A DNA stretch of 64,000 nucleotides from Tamarix chinensis (lineage: Eukaryota; Streptophyta; Magnoliopsida; Caryophyllales; Tamaricaceae), in NCBI GenBank assembly GCA_030549775.1, contig CM060176.1:100024303-100088302 (forward strand), in the 5' to 3' direction. The notes under the pieces were generated by a model. The model searched no databases, was not told the DNA's origin, and saw only the letters and a list, made by a program, of their open reading frames with translations. The position numbers and the translations under genes are program-made. Shown here piece by piece: positions 1 through 12,254 of the stretch. Within the stretch, counting starts at the first letter, position 1; each line of letters begins with the position of its first letter.

Positions 1-1641
1 TATTCCCTCCTTGTCTTCATTATCTTATTTTTTTTCATAAATATCAATCCACTCACTAATTTGTTATCTCGTTTCATATTTGCAAGATCAATTTTTTAGG
101 GGTTATAATTATCAAAGTTTTTTTTATTGCAAGTTAAGTATTTTTTAATCGTGATGATCTTGTCACATAGTTGTGTGATATTGATGAAACTTGTATAATG
201 TTTTTAATCATAAGAGTTTCGAGGAAAGTAAATAGTAGAGGAAACAACAAGATATTATTTAAATGTAAAATAGGGGTACATACGTATGTATTAAGTATAT
301 GGATGGTGATAATACATGAAATGCATCTTAAAAATAATGTTTGTCCTTTCACGGTTACTAGTGTTGAAAATACTGATAAATAATGGCAAGTATTTATTAA
401 TAATGGAACACTCAATTATAATTTGATAAATATTCTTCAAGGATGTGCTTTTATAGGAAAATTGAAAGAAGAAAAGGTAAAGTTTGTTGATTATCTTACC
501 AAAATCAAACTGCAACACATCCACTAGCTTCTTTAGAAAAAAGTTTGTGGGAAATATAAGCATTGAAAGACGTATATATAATGACTAATAGAATATTAGA
601 TTAAATGAAATGGATGGGTAAATAACCTTACAACACGTCAAGAGTATATTAGTTGATAATTATTATTTTTAGTAGCATCAAAGTGAGTTAGATTCAAGTA
701 TTCTAAGCGAGCTTCTATTTGCGTACTCTATATCTATTAATACTTTATGATCATTTCCTTGTGTTGCAGCAATGGATTGCATGTATAAGAAAAATAGATG
801 AGGAATACCTTTACTTAAAATTTTTGAGTTAATACCAAAAAAAATAAAATTTAACATTATCTTTATTTATATATCATCCAAAAAGGAAAAAAATTATATG
901 TAGGTGCTTGAGAAGTTGAAGACGTTGATGGATTCTGCAATGCTTCCGACAACCATTCTCACATATTGAGAAATCAGGTTAATTTCAACCATTGAACATG
1001 TGTTTCTAACCTCAAAGCATTCACTTTATAGATTTCATATAAATAAGAATGTAGAGAAAAAGTGAAAAGATCATAGTGAAGCGTTCACATATAGTTTTAT
1101 GCATCAATAGAAAAATGTAATAAATGCTAAAGATGAGGAAAATATGAAGAGTGGCTCTTGTCATCATAAACTGATTATAGGAACATGTCCTACCTACTTT
1201 CTTATCTAAAGACAGTTTTGCTACTTTTATACAAAGAAAATTTATCTCTACTTGAGCCAATCAAGTCTTACATTTTTGTTAGGGTACAACAAACATGTAT
1301 GGAATATAGTTTATTCTTACATGAACTTATTACTTATGAAACTTTTTACAAAATATAATATCTACATATGTTAATTTCTCTTAATTGGGTGGAAGGTACC
1401 CATGGATTGTTGAAGTGGTTCTTGGAGATATCAACAAGCAACTTCAATACCATTTTACTATAAGTTCAATTATTATTAGACTTCCAACATCCTACCATCA
1501 ATGGATCACTTGAGAGTCATCGTTTGATGTTCTTTATCATGCTACTAGTGTACTTAATGCCGATTTGAGAGGGTATTATATTTATTTACATTAGAATTGA
1601 TCAGTAAATAGTGTAGAAGAAGTAATAATATAGACACTAAT
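1..1641. other. AT-rich host DNA, no gene recognised
   Basis: This stretch is the left part of the DNA into which copies J and C later inserted. It would join 14732-15032 and then 40841 onward if the insertions were removed. Reading frames are short and show no domain I recognise. It lacks the pyrimidine tracts and palindromic motifs of the repeat family around it. The distant continuation at 43-44 kb holds a PMD pseudogene, so this could be part of the same old transposon, but nothing here shows that. Confidence 0.5.
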
Positions 1642-2670
1642 TGTAACATCCTAATTTTTAGTATAGAAAAATTTTATTTTATAGCGGGAGCATATAAGTA
1701 AATATATTGGGGGGTTACCTCCATAATTAACATAAGTCTGGTTTACCGAACTATCCTCACATCAATTATAAGGATAAAATCAATCATAATAAAACAAGAA
1801 AAGTAGAAACAGAAGAAATATTTATAATATAATATGAGTTTGGAGATTAACTCTGAATTACAATAAATAAAATACAAGGGATACCATGGATCAAGAGTCC
1901 AAAAATATATCCAACTAAATATATCAACCAAATAACATTACTCTTCACCCAAACACCCAGTACAAATAATGGATTACTCATCCTCACATAGTGCATCATA
2001 AGCAACATAGTCATTTAACACTTCTTCTGAGACGAATCAGGGTCTCCTACTCATGAGAATGAGCAGCACCTATGAAACGCGTAGTTAGTATGTTACGTAT
2101 TGAGTAAGGTAATAATACTATCAAATTAGAGATACATATAACACATGCATTTATAACTGATGATAAGTACACATTCAAACTAATGATACATCTCATAAGA
2201 TAAATATTGGTCTAGGCCTCTTTATTATATATAACCATTTTCATTCTTTTATATACGTTGAGTTTAGAAACCCCACTGTTTTTAAATCAGTGGAACAGTC
2301 TGAAACACTTTCTTAGAGACAACATACCTAAGCGACTATTATCATTTTGTGGAATGGATATGAAAACATCACCTTCTCGGGGTAAAATGCTCTCGAGCCA
2401 TTATTATCTCAAGTGGAATGGGATATATATATAAAAACATCACCTTGGTCCTGATTATATACTCTTCCATTTTAAATCATTAGTGCCTTATCCATAAGTT
2501 ATACAATTATATTTTCATTCATGATGAACAGAGGACCCACTATTCTTAATTAGGTGGAATAAAATAAAACACCTTCTTAGAGAAAAATGCTCCCAAGCTA
2601 CTATTATCTCCTGTGGAACAGATATTTAAAAACATCATCTTTTTAGGGTAAAAAGCTTCTCAGCCACTAT
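1642..2670 (-). mobile_element. Giant non-coding element copy J, first segment
   Basis: Read on the minus strand this is the sense 3' part of a family member. On the plus strand it begins TGTAACATCCTAATTTTTAG, the inverted version of the family's 3' end. It holds the conserved hairpin pair at about 2048-2112 and degenerate copies of the ATAATAGTGG-type palindromic motif at 2270-2670. It is cut at 2670 by copy H and resumes at 12255. The five bases before it (CTAAT, 1637-1641) and after its far end (CTAAA, 14732-14736) match at 4 of 5 positions, as expected for an old TSD. Without H the copy is about 3.5 kb. No coding potential is seen. Confidence 0.75.
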
Positions 2671-3157
2671 TATAACACTCCCAAAATTTACTACTAAAAA
2701 AATTTATTTTATAAGAAGATTCAACGGAAGCAAGTAAATCAAAACTTGTGAATTTCAGGAATATTATTACGTGATTAGTATAAGCCTGGTCCCCGGTCAA
2801 TCTCGTACTAACCACAAAGCTAAAGAAGGATTGCCATCCATCATTAATCAAAATTAAATCATGAATTCATAAAACCATTGAAAAGTTCATAAGATAGAAA
2901 TCAGAGTACGAGGAAAAGAGTTTACAATCAAAGAGTACATAATTAAAATTCCTCTAAAGGGATAAAAACTATAGTGTGATAAAACAAGTATGAATAAACT
3001 GATACAAAATAAAGGAACATAAAAGGGAAATCTGGCCACATCACTCTCGATCCCCAGGCCAAGTCCAAGCTCAACTCTTAGCTCTACTCTATGCCTTTTA
3101 AGCATCGAAGGCATTGAAAACAACATCACCTACTTGTACAAACTCAGAGGGGCCTTC

Positions 3158-3226
3158 TACTCGTGGGAATAAGCAGCACCCATGAGACGGGTATTTAATA
3201 CGCTATGTACTGAGCAAGGTAACCAT
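3158..3226 (-). other. Conserved hairpin pair of copy H
   Basis: On the minus strand the segment reads CTCAGTACATAGCGTATT and then CATGGGTGCTGCTTATTCCCACG. Arms CATGGG and CCCACG form the second hairpin; the first is decayed here but near-perfect in copy D. The same module sits at the same relative place in copies D, F, G, I and J. Its role is unknown. Confidence 0.6.
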
Positions 3227-3394
3227 GCATCTAAGGCCAACACACAAAGGCATATCACATAAGTATGATCACATAAATAACAAACAACAACACAGATAAT
3301 AAAGGCCAATCTATAGTCTAGATAAACTAATTATTTAATTCTCTGATCGATATTCGTTTTACACCATACTTATTATCAATCCATGTGAGTATTG

Positions 3395-3745
3395 GAACCC
3401 CGCTATTATAGCCAATGGATCAGAAACGTACAGGGTAGAACACACCTGACCACTATTATATGCCGGTGGATCCGTCTCTAGGGCAAGACGCTCTTGGCCA
3501 CTATTATGCCGGTGGATCGGTCTGGCCCCAACTCTCATGGTGTTCCACTGTAAGTACTTAGTGTCTTTTACATGTCTTATCAAACTTAGAGTTTATTTTA
3601 TTAAGCCCGAGATCTCCCACTATTATAGCCGGTGGATTGGAAATGTATAGGGTAGAACACGCTTGACTACTATTATATGCCGGTGGATCGGTCTTCATGG
3701 CACCCCGGCACCTGGCCACTATTTTGCTGGTGGATCGATTTGGGC
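3395..3745 (-). repeat. Palindromic motif array in copy H
   Basis: At least five copies of a motif that on the minus strand reads ATCCACCGGCATATAATAGTGG or close to it, spaced about 55-80 bp apart. The core CTATAATAG is a palindrome around a central A, flanked by CCA and TGG arms. The same array lies in copies A, B, D, F and G. Confidence 0.75.
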
Positions 3746-4642
3746 CCACCTCATTAATCTTCCACTTTAAATGATTAGTGTCTTATTGTGTCTTATTCAG
3801 CAAGTTTGCATCCTAGACATGCATGTCACACTCCATCTAATCTTATCCTCCTATGAAGGCCCGTCCTATATCTTGAGACTTCTACACCTCCTAACACACC
3901 CCAACACCCTTTCCTTCTTCTACTTACTCACACTGAAGGCCCAAATCCTAAGTGTGTGGGTCAAGGCCTACTACCTTATGCCCTCCAAGTCCACTCACTA
4001 CCTTACCCTAGGGCTTTCTCTTGAAACCCTAATTTGGGCCTATGTGGCCCTTCCTTCTCTACCTCAAGCAACTAAGGCTTCTTTAACACCCCACACATTA
4101 CCTCCCTTAGGTTCAACCCCTACCATTTCACTTTATTCCCTCAAATACACGTGTGACCATAGAACCCTAATTGGCCACACCAAACCCTAGCACCCTTCTT
4201 TTCCACATGTCACCCCTCCATTTCTCACCTGCCATCCTTGTTTTCCTATGATACCCATACTCACCCTACACATGACATTCTTCCACCCTCATCCCACACT
4301 CCACTCACCCTTAATTATTTTTACTTTCACAACCATCTCAAATTAGGATTTTTCTCCCAAACCCTAACTAGGTCTCCTATGCACCCTTATACCCATCCAC
4401 ATGATATTTTTCACCCAAGGTCTCCAATTTTCCCTTAATTACACCCCAAGACAACTTTTCAAACGTAAAGATCATCCCCATGCAGATTCCATCCACCCCA
4501 TGCACACCATAGAAGTTCCTATGCAAACCCTAGAAACTCCCATGTAAAGTTCACCCCACTCTTTTATTTTGTTCATAACCCCCTTTTATTTACCCCTTAT
4601 GGATCATAAGATAATTAGGTCAATCTCATATCCCCTTGGTCA

Positions 4643-4647
4643 ACTCA
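4643..4647. repeat. TSD of copy A (ACTCA)
   Basis: ACTCA here is repeated exactly at 9563-9567, directly outside the two ends of copy A. A perfect 5-bp duplication is typical of LTR-retrotransposon integration. Confidence 0.85.
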
Positions 4648-4969
4648 TATAATCCTCCGAAATTTTAAAAACTTATAATTTAATAAATATCTTTTATTTG
4701 GGAAAAATTAGCCTTCAAATTAATTTAATTTAATTATTTTATGGATTTTTTAAGTATATAAAAGTGGATAGGAATATTTAATAAATTAAAATAAATATTT
4801 TGTTATTTTATCATACTCTTTTTATTTAAATAATTTTTCAAACTAATATTTTGCTAAAATTATCCCTTTTAAACCCATATATTTAATTATATTAAATTAA
4901 ATTAATAAATAAATTTATAACCCAAAAATATTACATTCTATTATTTTATAAATTAAATTATTTTAATTT

Positions 4970-6115
4970 ACCCCATTTTCCCTTTTCCTTTCCCCCTTTT
5001 CTTTTCTTTCTCCTTTTTCTCATTTTTCCTCCTTTCTTTTTTTTTCCTTTTTTTCCTGGCTCCGGGCTACCAGGCCAGCCTCTTCCCCTCCCTGCATGCT
5101 GGGCCACAGGCCCGTTTCTTCCCCTCTTCTCCTTTCTCTCCCTCCCCTGTGTGCGTCGTCCCAGACCAACCCTCTTCTCTTTTTTCTTTCCTCCCCTTTA
5201 CCCGAGCCAACCCAGTTCTTTTTCTCCCCCATGCTCGGCCTGTCCCATTCTCCCTCCCCCTTCCCTTTCTTTCTTCTTCTTCTACACCCCATCCAATGTC
5301 CCTTGACCTGTTTTCATCACCATAACTACCACCCCGAATGCCATGCCCAGCCATCGTCGCTTGCCACCACTTGCCTCTCCCTCTCTCCCATCATTTTCTT
5401 CCCATTCTTAGACCTGGCCAACCCTACATACCTTGTTTTTCCCTTCTTCGTCTCCTCTTCTTGCCACTTACTTGCCACCCTACCACCCTGCTGCCACCCT
5501 ACCGAGCCACCTATCCCCTCCTCTTCTCCTCACAAGCCCTTTCCTTCCCCATTATTTTTTGAGCCTTCCCCTTCCCCAATTCCTTTCTCTCCTCTTCTTC
5601 TCCTTCCATTTTCATCTCTATTTTGCACCATTGCTGCCCTCCGCTGCTTCAACCGCTGCACCAACCCCTTGCACCACCCCCACCCGCTACCTCAACCCCG
5701 CACCACCACAATGCCCCTGAGACACCCTATAGTCCCCTTCTTCCTCCCCTCTTCTTTTTCCTTTCTTTTTCTCCCTTCTCGGTAGTCGCCCTACACCGCC
5801 TCCTTCCGTCGCCGTCTCGCCTCCTCTTCCGGCAACCAAGCCACCAAACTACTCCCTGTAACCTCTTCTACCACCCTACGCTTCCTTTAGCAGAAACTAA
5901 CCCTTGCGGCATCTCATTCTTCCCCTCTCTTTTTCCTTCCTTCCTAGCCTCGTCCACTCCTACAACCCACTTCGTAGCCTCACCGCTGCCCTTGGCTACC
6001 AACAACCCATCCCCGACCACCACCTACACCCGCTCTTCAACCCTATACCCTTCCCTTACCCTAAATCCTCCCCCATCTACCTTCTTTCCTACCCTCAAAA
6101 CCCGAACCCAAAAAT
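4970..6115 (+). repeat. Pyrimidine-rich tract of copy A
   Basis: About 1.1 kb dominated by C and T with scattered CCACC triplets. It produces long open frames in several phases (for example 5096-5785) rich in Pro, Ser, Leu and His. Those frames overlap, lack a recognisable domain, and recur with different sequence in every family copy, so they are compositional and not genes. In related copies the tract carries the TATA box. Confidence 0.8.
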
Positions 6116-6854
6116 AGCTAATATTCCCTTTTGTTTTACCCACCTTCGAGCCCTTCTCCTTTTATGTTGCATGCAGCTCATGTTGCATGAGTAGTATGAG
6201 CTACTACATGCCTTGTTATTTTAATTCATAAATTTTAAGGTATAATAATAATAATAAGTATTTCATTAATTAAGTTTTGTAAAGCCTTATGCTTTTGGAT
6301 TTTCTTATTTCTAATATGATAAATATTGATATCATTTTTAGGTGTTGGTTTTGCTATTTAAAGCTTGAATCCTTAATGGAGATACCAGTAAGGTTCAATT
6401 TTTACGTGATTAAGGTAATCATTAAACCACACTTAAACGCATAGATAAACGCATGCTAGCACATTAGGGTATTAATATGTTATTTTGCATGATATATATA
6501 TTGTTTAATATATTATATGCAGTTGCTTATAGCGATTGATAAAAAGGAAAGCGTGTTAGTTTATATGCTATGTGTAGAAATATTTCTTAAGGAAAGAGTT
6601 TGGTTATTAATGAAAATATTGAGTACCTATCCATGTTGTATTATGTTATTGTGATCATTTATGCATGAATAATATTATTATAAGCCCTAGGGGCATTTTA
6701 GTAATATATCATGTGCAAGAATGTGGCCTATTATGTGTGGGTGCTAATGAGTAGAATGTTGAATAATAAGAGTTGGTGGAGTTGGATGATGAGAATGGAG
6801 TATTGATATTAATATATTATGTAGTGATGGTAATTTAATAAAAGTAGTATAATA

Positions 6855-7770
6855 CAGGGTAAAAATGGTAATTTTGTATGAAAATGGTAAAATGGTAATT
6901 TTGGAGGTAAAGGGTAAAACGGTAGTTTTGTATGAAAAGGGTATTATGGTAATTTTTGAAGTAAAGGATAAAAAGGTATTTTTGTAAATAAGAGGGTAAA
7001 GTGGTAATTATAATAATGAAAAAGAGTAATTTGGTAATTATAATAATGGAGAAGGGTAAAATGATAATTATAATACTTGAGAAGGGTAAAGTGGTAATTA
7101 TAATAATAGAGAAGGCTAATTTGGTAATTATGATGATAGAGAAGGATAATTTGGTAATTACTATAATAGAGAAGGGTAATTTAGTAAATTAACTAATTAA
7201 AGGATAATTTGATAATTGTGATAATGGAGAAGGGCATTTTAGTAATTATGATAATGGAGAAGGGTAATTTGGTAATTTAACTAACTAAAGGGTAAATTGG
7301 TAAATATGATAATGGAGAAGGGTAGTTTGGTAATTATGACAATATAGAAGGGCAATTTGGTAATTTAACCAACTAAAGGGTAGTTTGGTAATTATGATAA
7401 CGGAGAAGGGTAATTTGGTAATTATAATAGCGGAGAAGGGTAATTTGGTATTTATGATTATGGAGAAGGGTAATTTGGTAATTTAACCAACTAAAGGATT
7501 ATTTGATAATTATGATAATGGAGAAGGGCATTTTGGTAATTATGACAATGAAGAATGGTAATTTGACCAATAAGAGGGCAATTTGGTAATTATAACAAGG
7601 AGAAGGGCAAATGGGTAATCTAACCAACCAAATGGAAATATGATAAGTGTAACGACTATGAAGGGTGATTGGTGACCTAATAAGTATGGAAGATAACTTG
7701 GTAACCCAAACCGAGTAAGGGGTAATTTGGTAATTATGCAATAAGAGGGTAACATGGTAAATTGGCAAGT
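6855..7770 (+). repeat. GGTAATTATAATAATGGAGA-type minisatellite in copy A
   Basis: More than 20 imperfect units built from GGTAATT, ATAATGGAGAAGGG and AACTAACTAAAGGG blocks, unit length about 20-40 bp. The same array occurs inverted in copy B at 23715-23890 and 29520-30620. It gives a 63-residue open frame of Val/Ile/Met/Lys repeats that is not a gene. Confidence 0.85.
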
Positions 7771-8519
7771 AAGGTAGAATGACTTAATAATTATATAAGT
7801 AAGGGGGTAAATCAGTAATTTGTATCTAATATGTTGATGGGATAACGAAGTTTCATGATAAGAATCAAGTAATCCTGAATAGTAAGATAATGGTATTTAG
7901 TGAGTATCACGAGGACGAATCCCAAGTTAGAATCGGATGAGGTTATGATGGCTTTAATGATTCCTCTGTGTTATCCTAGATAACTGTTTGAATAAGAAAT
8001 ACCTATTGATATTAGAACGATTGAAAGTGAATAAATATTTGATTGTTATGCTTTATGTGATCACCTTAATTAAGACTCTAATACTTATAGTGAAAGACCT
8101 CGAGATCGAGAATGGTGGCTCTTTAGGGGTCGCTATCCTAAAAACGCGATTTAGCCCATGATTATTCTAGTATTTGCTGGTGTGCCTTTATGCCTCAGCC
8201 AGGCCCTACATCTTACTCTATCTAGCTCTACGGACCTATTTAGGGGGTATGCACACTATTGGATTAGGTGTCCTTGTCGGTAGGGTACTGAGTAGCTTTA
8301 TGCATCAATATGACCAGGGTACCTTTGCATCCTTGGGTTGATGGTTGAAGGGTACTGAGTAGCTTATATGCACTAGTACGACTAGTGTACCTTTGTGTCC
8401 CAAGATCTTGATCTCCCGTCCGAGGCAAATAAATGAAATTGTTGTGCTGATTAAAAAGGGAAAACAATAATCATGAAAGTGAAAGATTAATGAGCCGGGC
8501 CTAGTTGAATTATGATATC

Positions 8520-8970
8520 GAGTACTAGTCCACCGATTATAACAGTAGCCTAGGAGTGTTTCGTCCTGGAAGATGATTATGAGTACCAGTCCACCGGATA
8601 TAATAGTGGCCCAGGAGCGTTTGGCCCTATATGATATCTATGAGTACCGGTCCACCGGATACAATAGTGGCCCAGGAGCGTATTGTTCTGGATGATGTAT
8701 ATATGTATTCCGATCCACCGACTATAATAGTGGGGGTTCTGGAGCTCAATATAACCAATCATGGATGTGAATAAATTATGGAAAAATACTAATCACTTAT
8801 AGTAGAACACCATATGAGTCGGGGCCAGACCAATCTACTGGTGAATAATAGTGGTCAGGAGCGTTCTGCCCTATAGACCAATCCACCGATGATAATAGTG
8901 GTAAGGACATTGTGCTCTGTATGTATTCTGGTCCACTGGTTATAATAGTGGGCTTCTCGCACTCACATGG
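8520..8970 (+). repeat. Palindromic motif array in copy A
   Basis: Six or more copies of GTCCACCGGATATAATAGTGG-like sequence, several followed by a GGAGCGTTxxGCCCTxT segment. The spacing is about 60 bp at first and then irregular. Arms CCA and TGG enclose a CTATAATAG-type core. Confidence 0.75.
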
Positions 8971-9168
8971 ATATATAATATGAGATGATTGATTAATGAT
9001 GGTTTAACTTAAGGCCTAGAAGCATTAATTGTACATTATGACTTATTAATATCTAATAGACTTGTTAAGTATGTGATTGTGGTGCATGCATTTCTTTTAA
9101 TATAAGTATATAGCTTTGTTCATATGTTGCATTGCAGACCTACTTTTAAGTGTGTTTTAAAGGGTTAC

Positions 9169-9186
9169 TCAGTACCGTAGTACTGA
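9169..9186 (+). other. Conserved hairpin of copy A
   Basis: TCAGTACCGTAGTACTGA has perfect 6-bp arms (TCAGTA and TACTGA). It is the A-type version of hairpin 1 found in D, F and G. A GGGTCCC...GGGTAGTGTCCC segment follows in place of hairpin 2. Confidence 0.6.
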
Positions 9187-9860
9187 AGGGTTCCTTTTGT
9201 GGGGTCCCTGCCTATTCAATGGGTAGTGTCCCTTGTAGGTCCTTTTTAGGTGCTATTCAAGTGGGTAACGAGAAAGAGTGCAAAGAAATTATCTGAGCTT
9301 TTAGGGTTTCCCTCTTTCTCTCTCATTCCTTGATTTGAATGTATTCTTTGATCTTGTAACCACCATTGGTGGACTTTATTCTTGTAAATGGTCCATTTTG
9401 CTACTCTGTTTTTTAATATGGTTTGAATTTCTAGCAATTGGTATTTTATTTTCTAGCCTTAGCAATTGGTACTGGAATGGTATGAGTGAATCGGTCTGGT
9501 ACTAAGTGTGGTAAATTTTTAATAAAAAACAAATTTCAGTAGTGAATTTTGGGGGTGCTATAACTCACTTCCCCTTTTTCCTTTTCCATTCTTTCACCCC
9601 ATATCAATATATTAAATATCCTAGCATGCATGTCCTAAAGGGCCACATCATATAATATCATAAGCACAACATATACATATTATACACATGCCATAAGAAA
9701 GCCACATAAGCATACCTCAACTCCAAGCTGCACTATACATAAAGCAGTTATAGTAATAACCATAAGATACACAACATAACATGGTGCATGGCATACAAGG
9801 CATATAACACACATATAGAGGGCCTTAGCTACATCCTTAACCTAATATAACACCGGTCTT

Positions 9861-9872
9861 AGAGCATGCTCC
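9861..9872 (-). other. GGAGCATGCTCT palindrome of copy H
   Basis: The minus strand reads GGAGCATGCTCT, a one-base variant of the perfect 12-bp palindrome in copy D, followed by a TTAGGTTAAGG donor-like segment. It has the same relative position as in D, F and G. Confidence 0.6.
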
Positions 9873-10129
9873 TACGTATCCTTAGGGTTTTGACTGGGTT
9901 TACCTATAAAAGTAAAAAACTAAGGATTAATTTTCCTCCTACCAAAATTACTATTATTTTCTACTTTACTCTAATATTAGGGTCACTATTATTAAAAGAA
10001 GCTTTACAAATAAAAATAGGGTTTTTATTCTCAAGTTAGCCAACTAGGTTATTATTAGTCAAAATAGGTTCATGTTAAGGTATTTATAGCCATATATATT
10101 ATTAAAGTTAATAGCTTTAATACACTAAT

Positions 10130-10653
10130 AATAGTAATAATAATAGTTGTAGCAATAATAATAGTAGTAATAGTAGTAGTAGTAGTAGTAGTAATAGTAG
10201 TAATAATAATAATAATAGTAATAGTAATAGTAATAGTAATAGTTCTAATCTTAAGAATAATACTGGGATTCTAATAATCATAATAATATAAACCCTAGCG
10301 ATAATAAGGTTAAGGTTAATAATAGTGTTGGTAATAAAAATAATAATATAATAATAATACTAATAAAAATAATAATAATATTGTTAAGGATAATGCTTAT
10401 AATAATAATAATCGAAATAATGATAAGGTAAGGGTTTGAATATTTACAAAAATAATAATAGTAATAATATACTAAAGTTAGCACTAATAGCAGTAATAAT
10501 AATAATAATAGTAGTAGTAATAAAATTAATAATGATATTAATGGTAATAAAAATAAGGATAATCATAATAATAATTAAAATAGGGTTTAGACTTCTTTAA
10601 ATAATAATGGGATAAATATCCCAAGGCTACATTTAGTAGTAATAATGATAAGA

Positions 10654-10697
<44 letters not shown>

Positions 10698-10715
10698 ATA
10701 AGGATAATAACATAA
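10130..10715. repeat. TAA/TAG trinucleotide tract of copy H
   Basis: A long run of TAATAATAG-type triplets with a near-pure TAG run around 10650-10695. Equivalent triplet tracts occupy the same place in D (TCA), F (TCA, TCG, TTA) and G (TTA). Confidence 0.85.
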
Positions 10716-11364
10716 ATACAAATAAAAGAGATAAGGATAGCATAACTAGGGTTTTAAGGGTTGTGGTACCACATAACGTTGGTGGTGACCAGGCGGCACC
10801 GACGGCTGCAAAGAAGAGAGAAGAAGGGTGGAAAGTAGGTTGTTTAAGATAGGAGAGGGGGGATGAGGGGGGATTTGAGGTGGTGGTGGATGCCCTAGGT
10901 TGAGAGGGCTAGAATGGTGGTGGTGGCGCAACCAAAGGGGGCAGCGCAGGGGGTAGTAGTGTGGTGGCTGAGGGTGGTGGAGAGGGAGGAAGGGAGGATG
11001 AGAGGGAGATAGAGGAAAAGGAAGGTAGGGGAGGTAGAGGAGGTTCCGCTGGTGGTTTTGGAGGGTAGAGGGAGTGGCAGTTGTGGTAGGAGTGGTGGCG
11101 GACGGTGGTGTGAAGGGTGGTAGTTAGTGAGTTGAAGTTAGTCGAATGGCCAACTTTACTCAGCCAAGGCGGCTCATGCATGAAGGATTAAGGGTGGGGA
11201 GGGGTGTAGGTCGGTGGAAGATGGTGCAAGGAGTAATTTAGGAGGTGTTTTGGGCAGCGGTGCTGGATAGTGGCGATGGAATGGGCAGCTGAACAGGCGG
11301 CGGCGTACAAAAGGGAGCAAAATTTTGGGCTAAGAAAAAGGGTTGAATGAGGGTAGTTTAAGGG

Positions 11365-11372
11365 TACTTATA
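11365..11372 (-). promoter_or_regulatory. TATA box of copy H
   Basis: The minus strand reads GCCTATAAGTA. It lies 882 bp from the sense start of the copy, the same offset as in copy G. It matches GCCTATAAATA in D, F and G at the same place. Promoter function is inferred from this conservation. Confidence 0.6.
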
Positions 11373-12254
11373 GGCCATTAATGGGGGAAAACGTTAGAGG
11401 GGGTAGAGGGGAGGATGATGGCAAGTGTGGCAGGTTGCTGACTGGAGGCGCATGGCTGGTGTAGGCCTACAAAGTTGCAAGTTTTCTAGCTCAAGGAAGA
11501 AGAAAGGAAGAGAGAGAGAGGCATGCGTAAGGAGAGATAGAGAGAGCGTGACTAGGTAGAGAAGAGAGAGGGATCAATGGGGAAGAGATTAGGTGTGGCA
11601 AGCCGATGTGTGGAGGTGTAGAGGTTGTGTGCTTGCACTGGGAAGTAGGGAAGTTGAGGCATTAGGGAAGAGGGAAGGTTGAGGGGAGGAGAAAGGAAGA
11701 AGAAGGGTGCGGGCCGGTCAATGTAGGGGGGAAAAAGAAAGAAAAAAGGGGGCCAAACCAGGTAGCCGGTGAGGGAGAAATGAAGAGGCGGCAGGCTTAG
11801 ACCACATGGGAGGAAGGAAGAAGTCTAGGCTGCGAGGGTGGGATGGCCTAGATCGGGGAAGGAAGGGAAGAAAGAAAAGGAGAAAGGATAGGAAGGAAAT
11901 AAAAGAAAAGAAAAGAAAAGAGGGGAAAAAAGAAAAAGGGAAAAAGGAAAAATAGGTGGGTTAGGGTATTTAGAATATTTTGGTATTTTAGGATATTTAA
12001 AATAATAATATTTTAATAAAATAATAATTAAATTCCCTTTTTAGGTTAATTTAGGATTTTTGAAAGATTTTTCCTTAATTCCATTTTAATTAACAAAATG
12101 CCCTAATTTTTTCTAATTAAATTATTTATTAATTTTATTTTGATTTTACCTTAATTACTTCCTCTTATTTTAATAGAATAATATATTTAATTAATTTTCC
12201 TAATAAATTCTTAATTTGCCATAATTCTCAAAAATAGGGTTTTGGGGTATTTCA

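Larger units (their letters stand above)
2671..4647 (-). mobile_element. Giant non-coding element copy H, first segment
   Basis: This is the sense 3' half of copy H on the minus strand. Its outer TSD is perfect: ACTAT at 2666-2670 and again at 12255-12259. It carries the hairpin pair (3158-3226), several palindromic motifs (3395-3745) and a long degenerate spacer (3800-4640) matching the sense region before the palindromes in copies D, F and G. It is interrupted at 4647 by copy A, inserted in the opposite orientation, and continues at 9563. Removing A leaves about 4.66 kb. The open frames at 3771-4190 and 4238-4438 are shadows of this repeat. Confidence 0.85.
4648..9562 (+). mobile_element. 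Giant non-coding element copy A (4.9 kb, complete)
   Basis: A complete copy, beginning TATAATCCTCCGAAATTTT and ending TTTTGGGGGTGCTATA, flanked by ACTCA duplications. In order it holds an AT-rich start, a pyrimidine-rich tract (4970-6115), a spacer with a short TAA run near 6245, a minisatellite (6855-7770), a segment near 8090-8260 shared with copy C, a palindromic motif array (8520-8970), a hairpin at 9169-9186 and the conserved terminal segment. It is closest to copies B and C, which share the minisatellite, and less like D, F and G, which carry trinucleotide tracts instead. It encodes no protein. The most likely identity is a solo LTR of an unusually long-LTR retroelement; a large non-autonomous derivative is the alternative. 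Confidence 0.85.
9563..12254 (-). mobile_element. Giant non-coding element copy H, second segment
   Basis: This is the sense 5' half of copy H on the minus strand. From right to left it has the AT-rich start (11945-12254), a pyrimidine-rich tract seen here as a G/A-rich tract (10780-11945), a TTA/CTA trinucleotide tract (10130-10715) and the GGAGCATGCTCT palindrome (9861-9872). Its far end TTTTGGGGTATTTCA is followed by ACTAT, the same five bases that precede 2671. The open frames at 10278-10484 and 10746-11181 are low-complexity shadows. Confidence 0.85.

Noticed and set aside
5096..6194. Long overlapping Pro/Ser/Leu/His-rich open frames (up to 229 residues)
   Set aside because: Several frames overlap on one strand, there is no domain or codon signature, and each family copy has different frames in the same pyrimidine-rich tract. 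Low stop density is due to C/T-rich composition.
6855..7770. CRISPR-like array
   Set aside because: Units are contiguous and imperfect with no unique spacers, and the setting is a plant genome.
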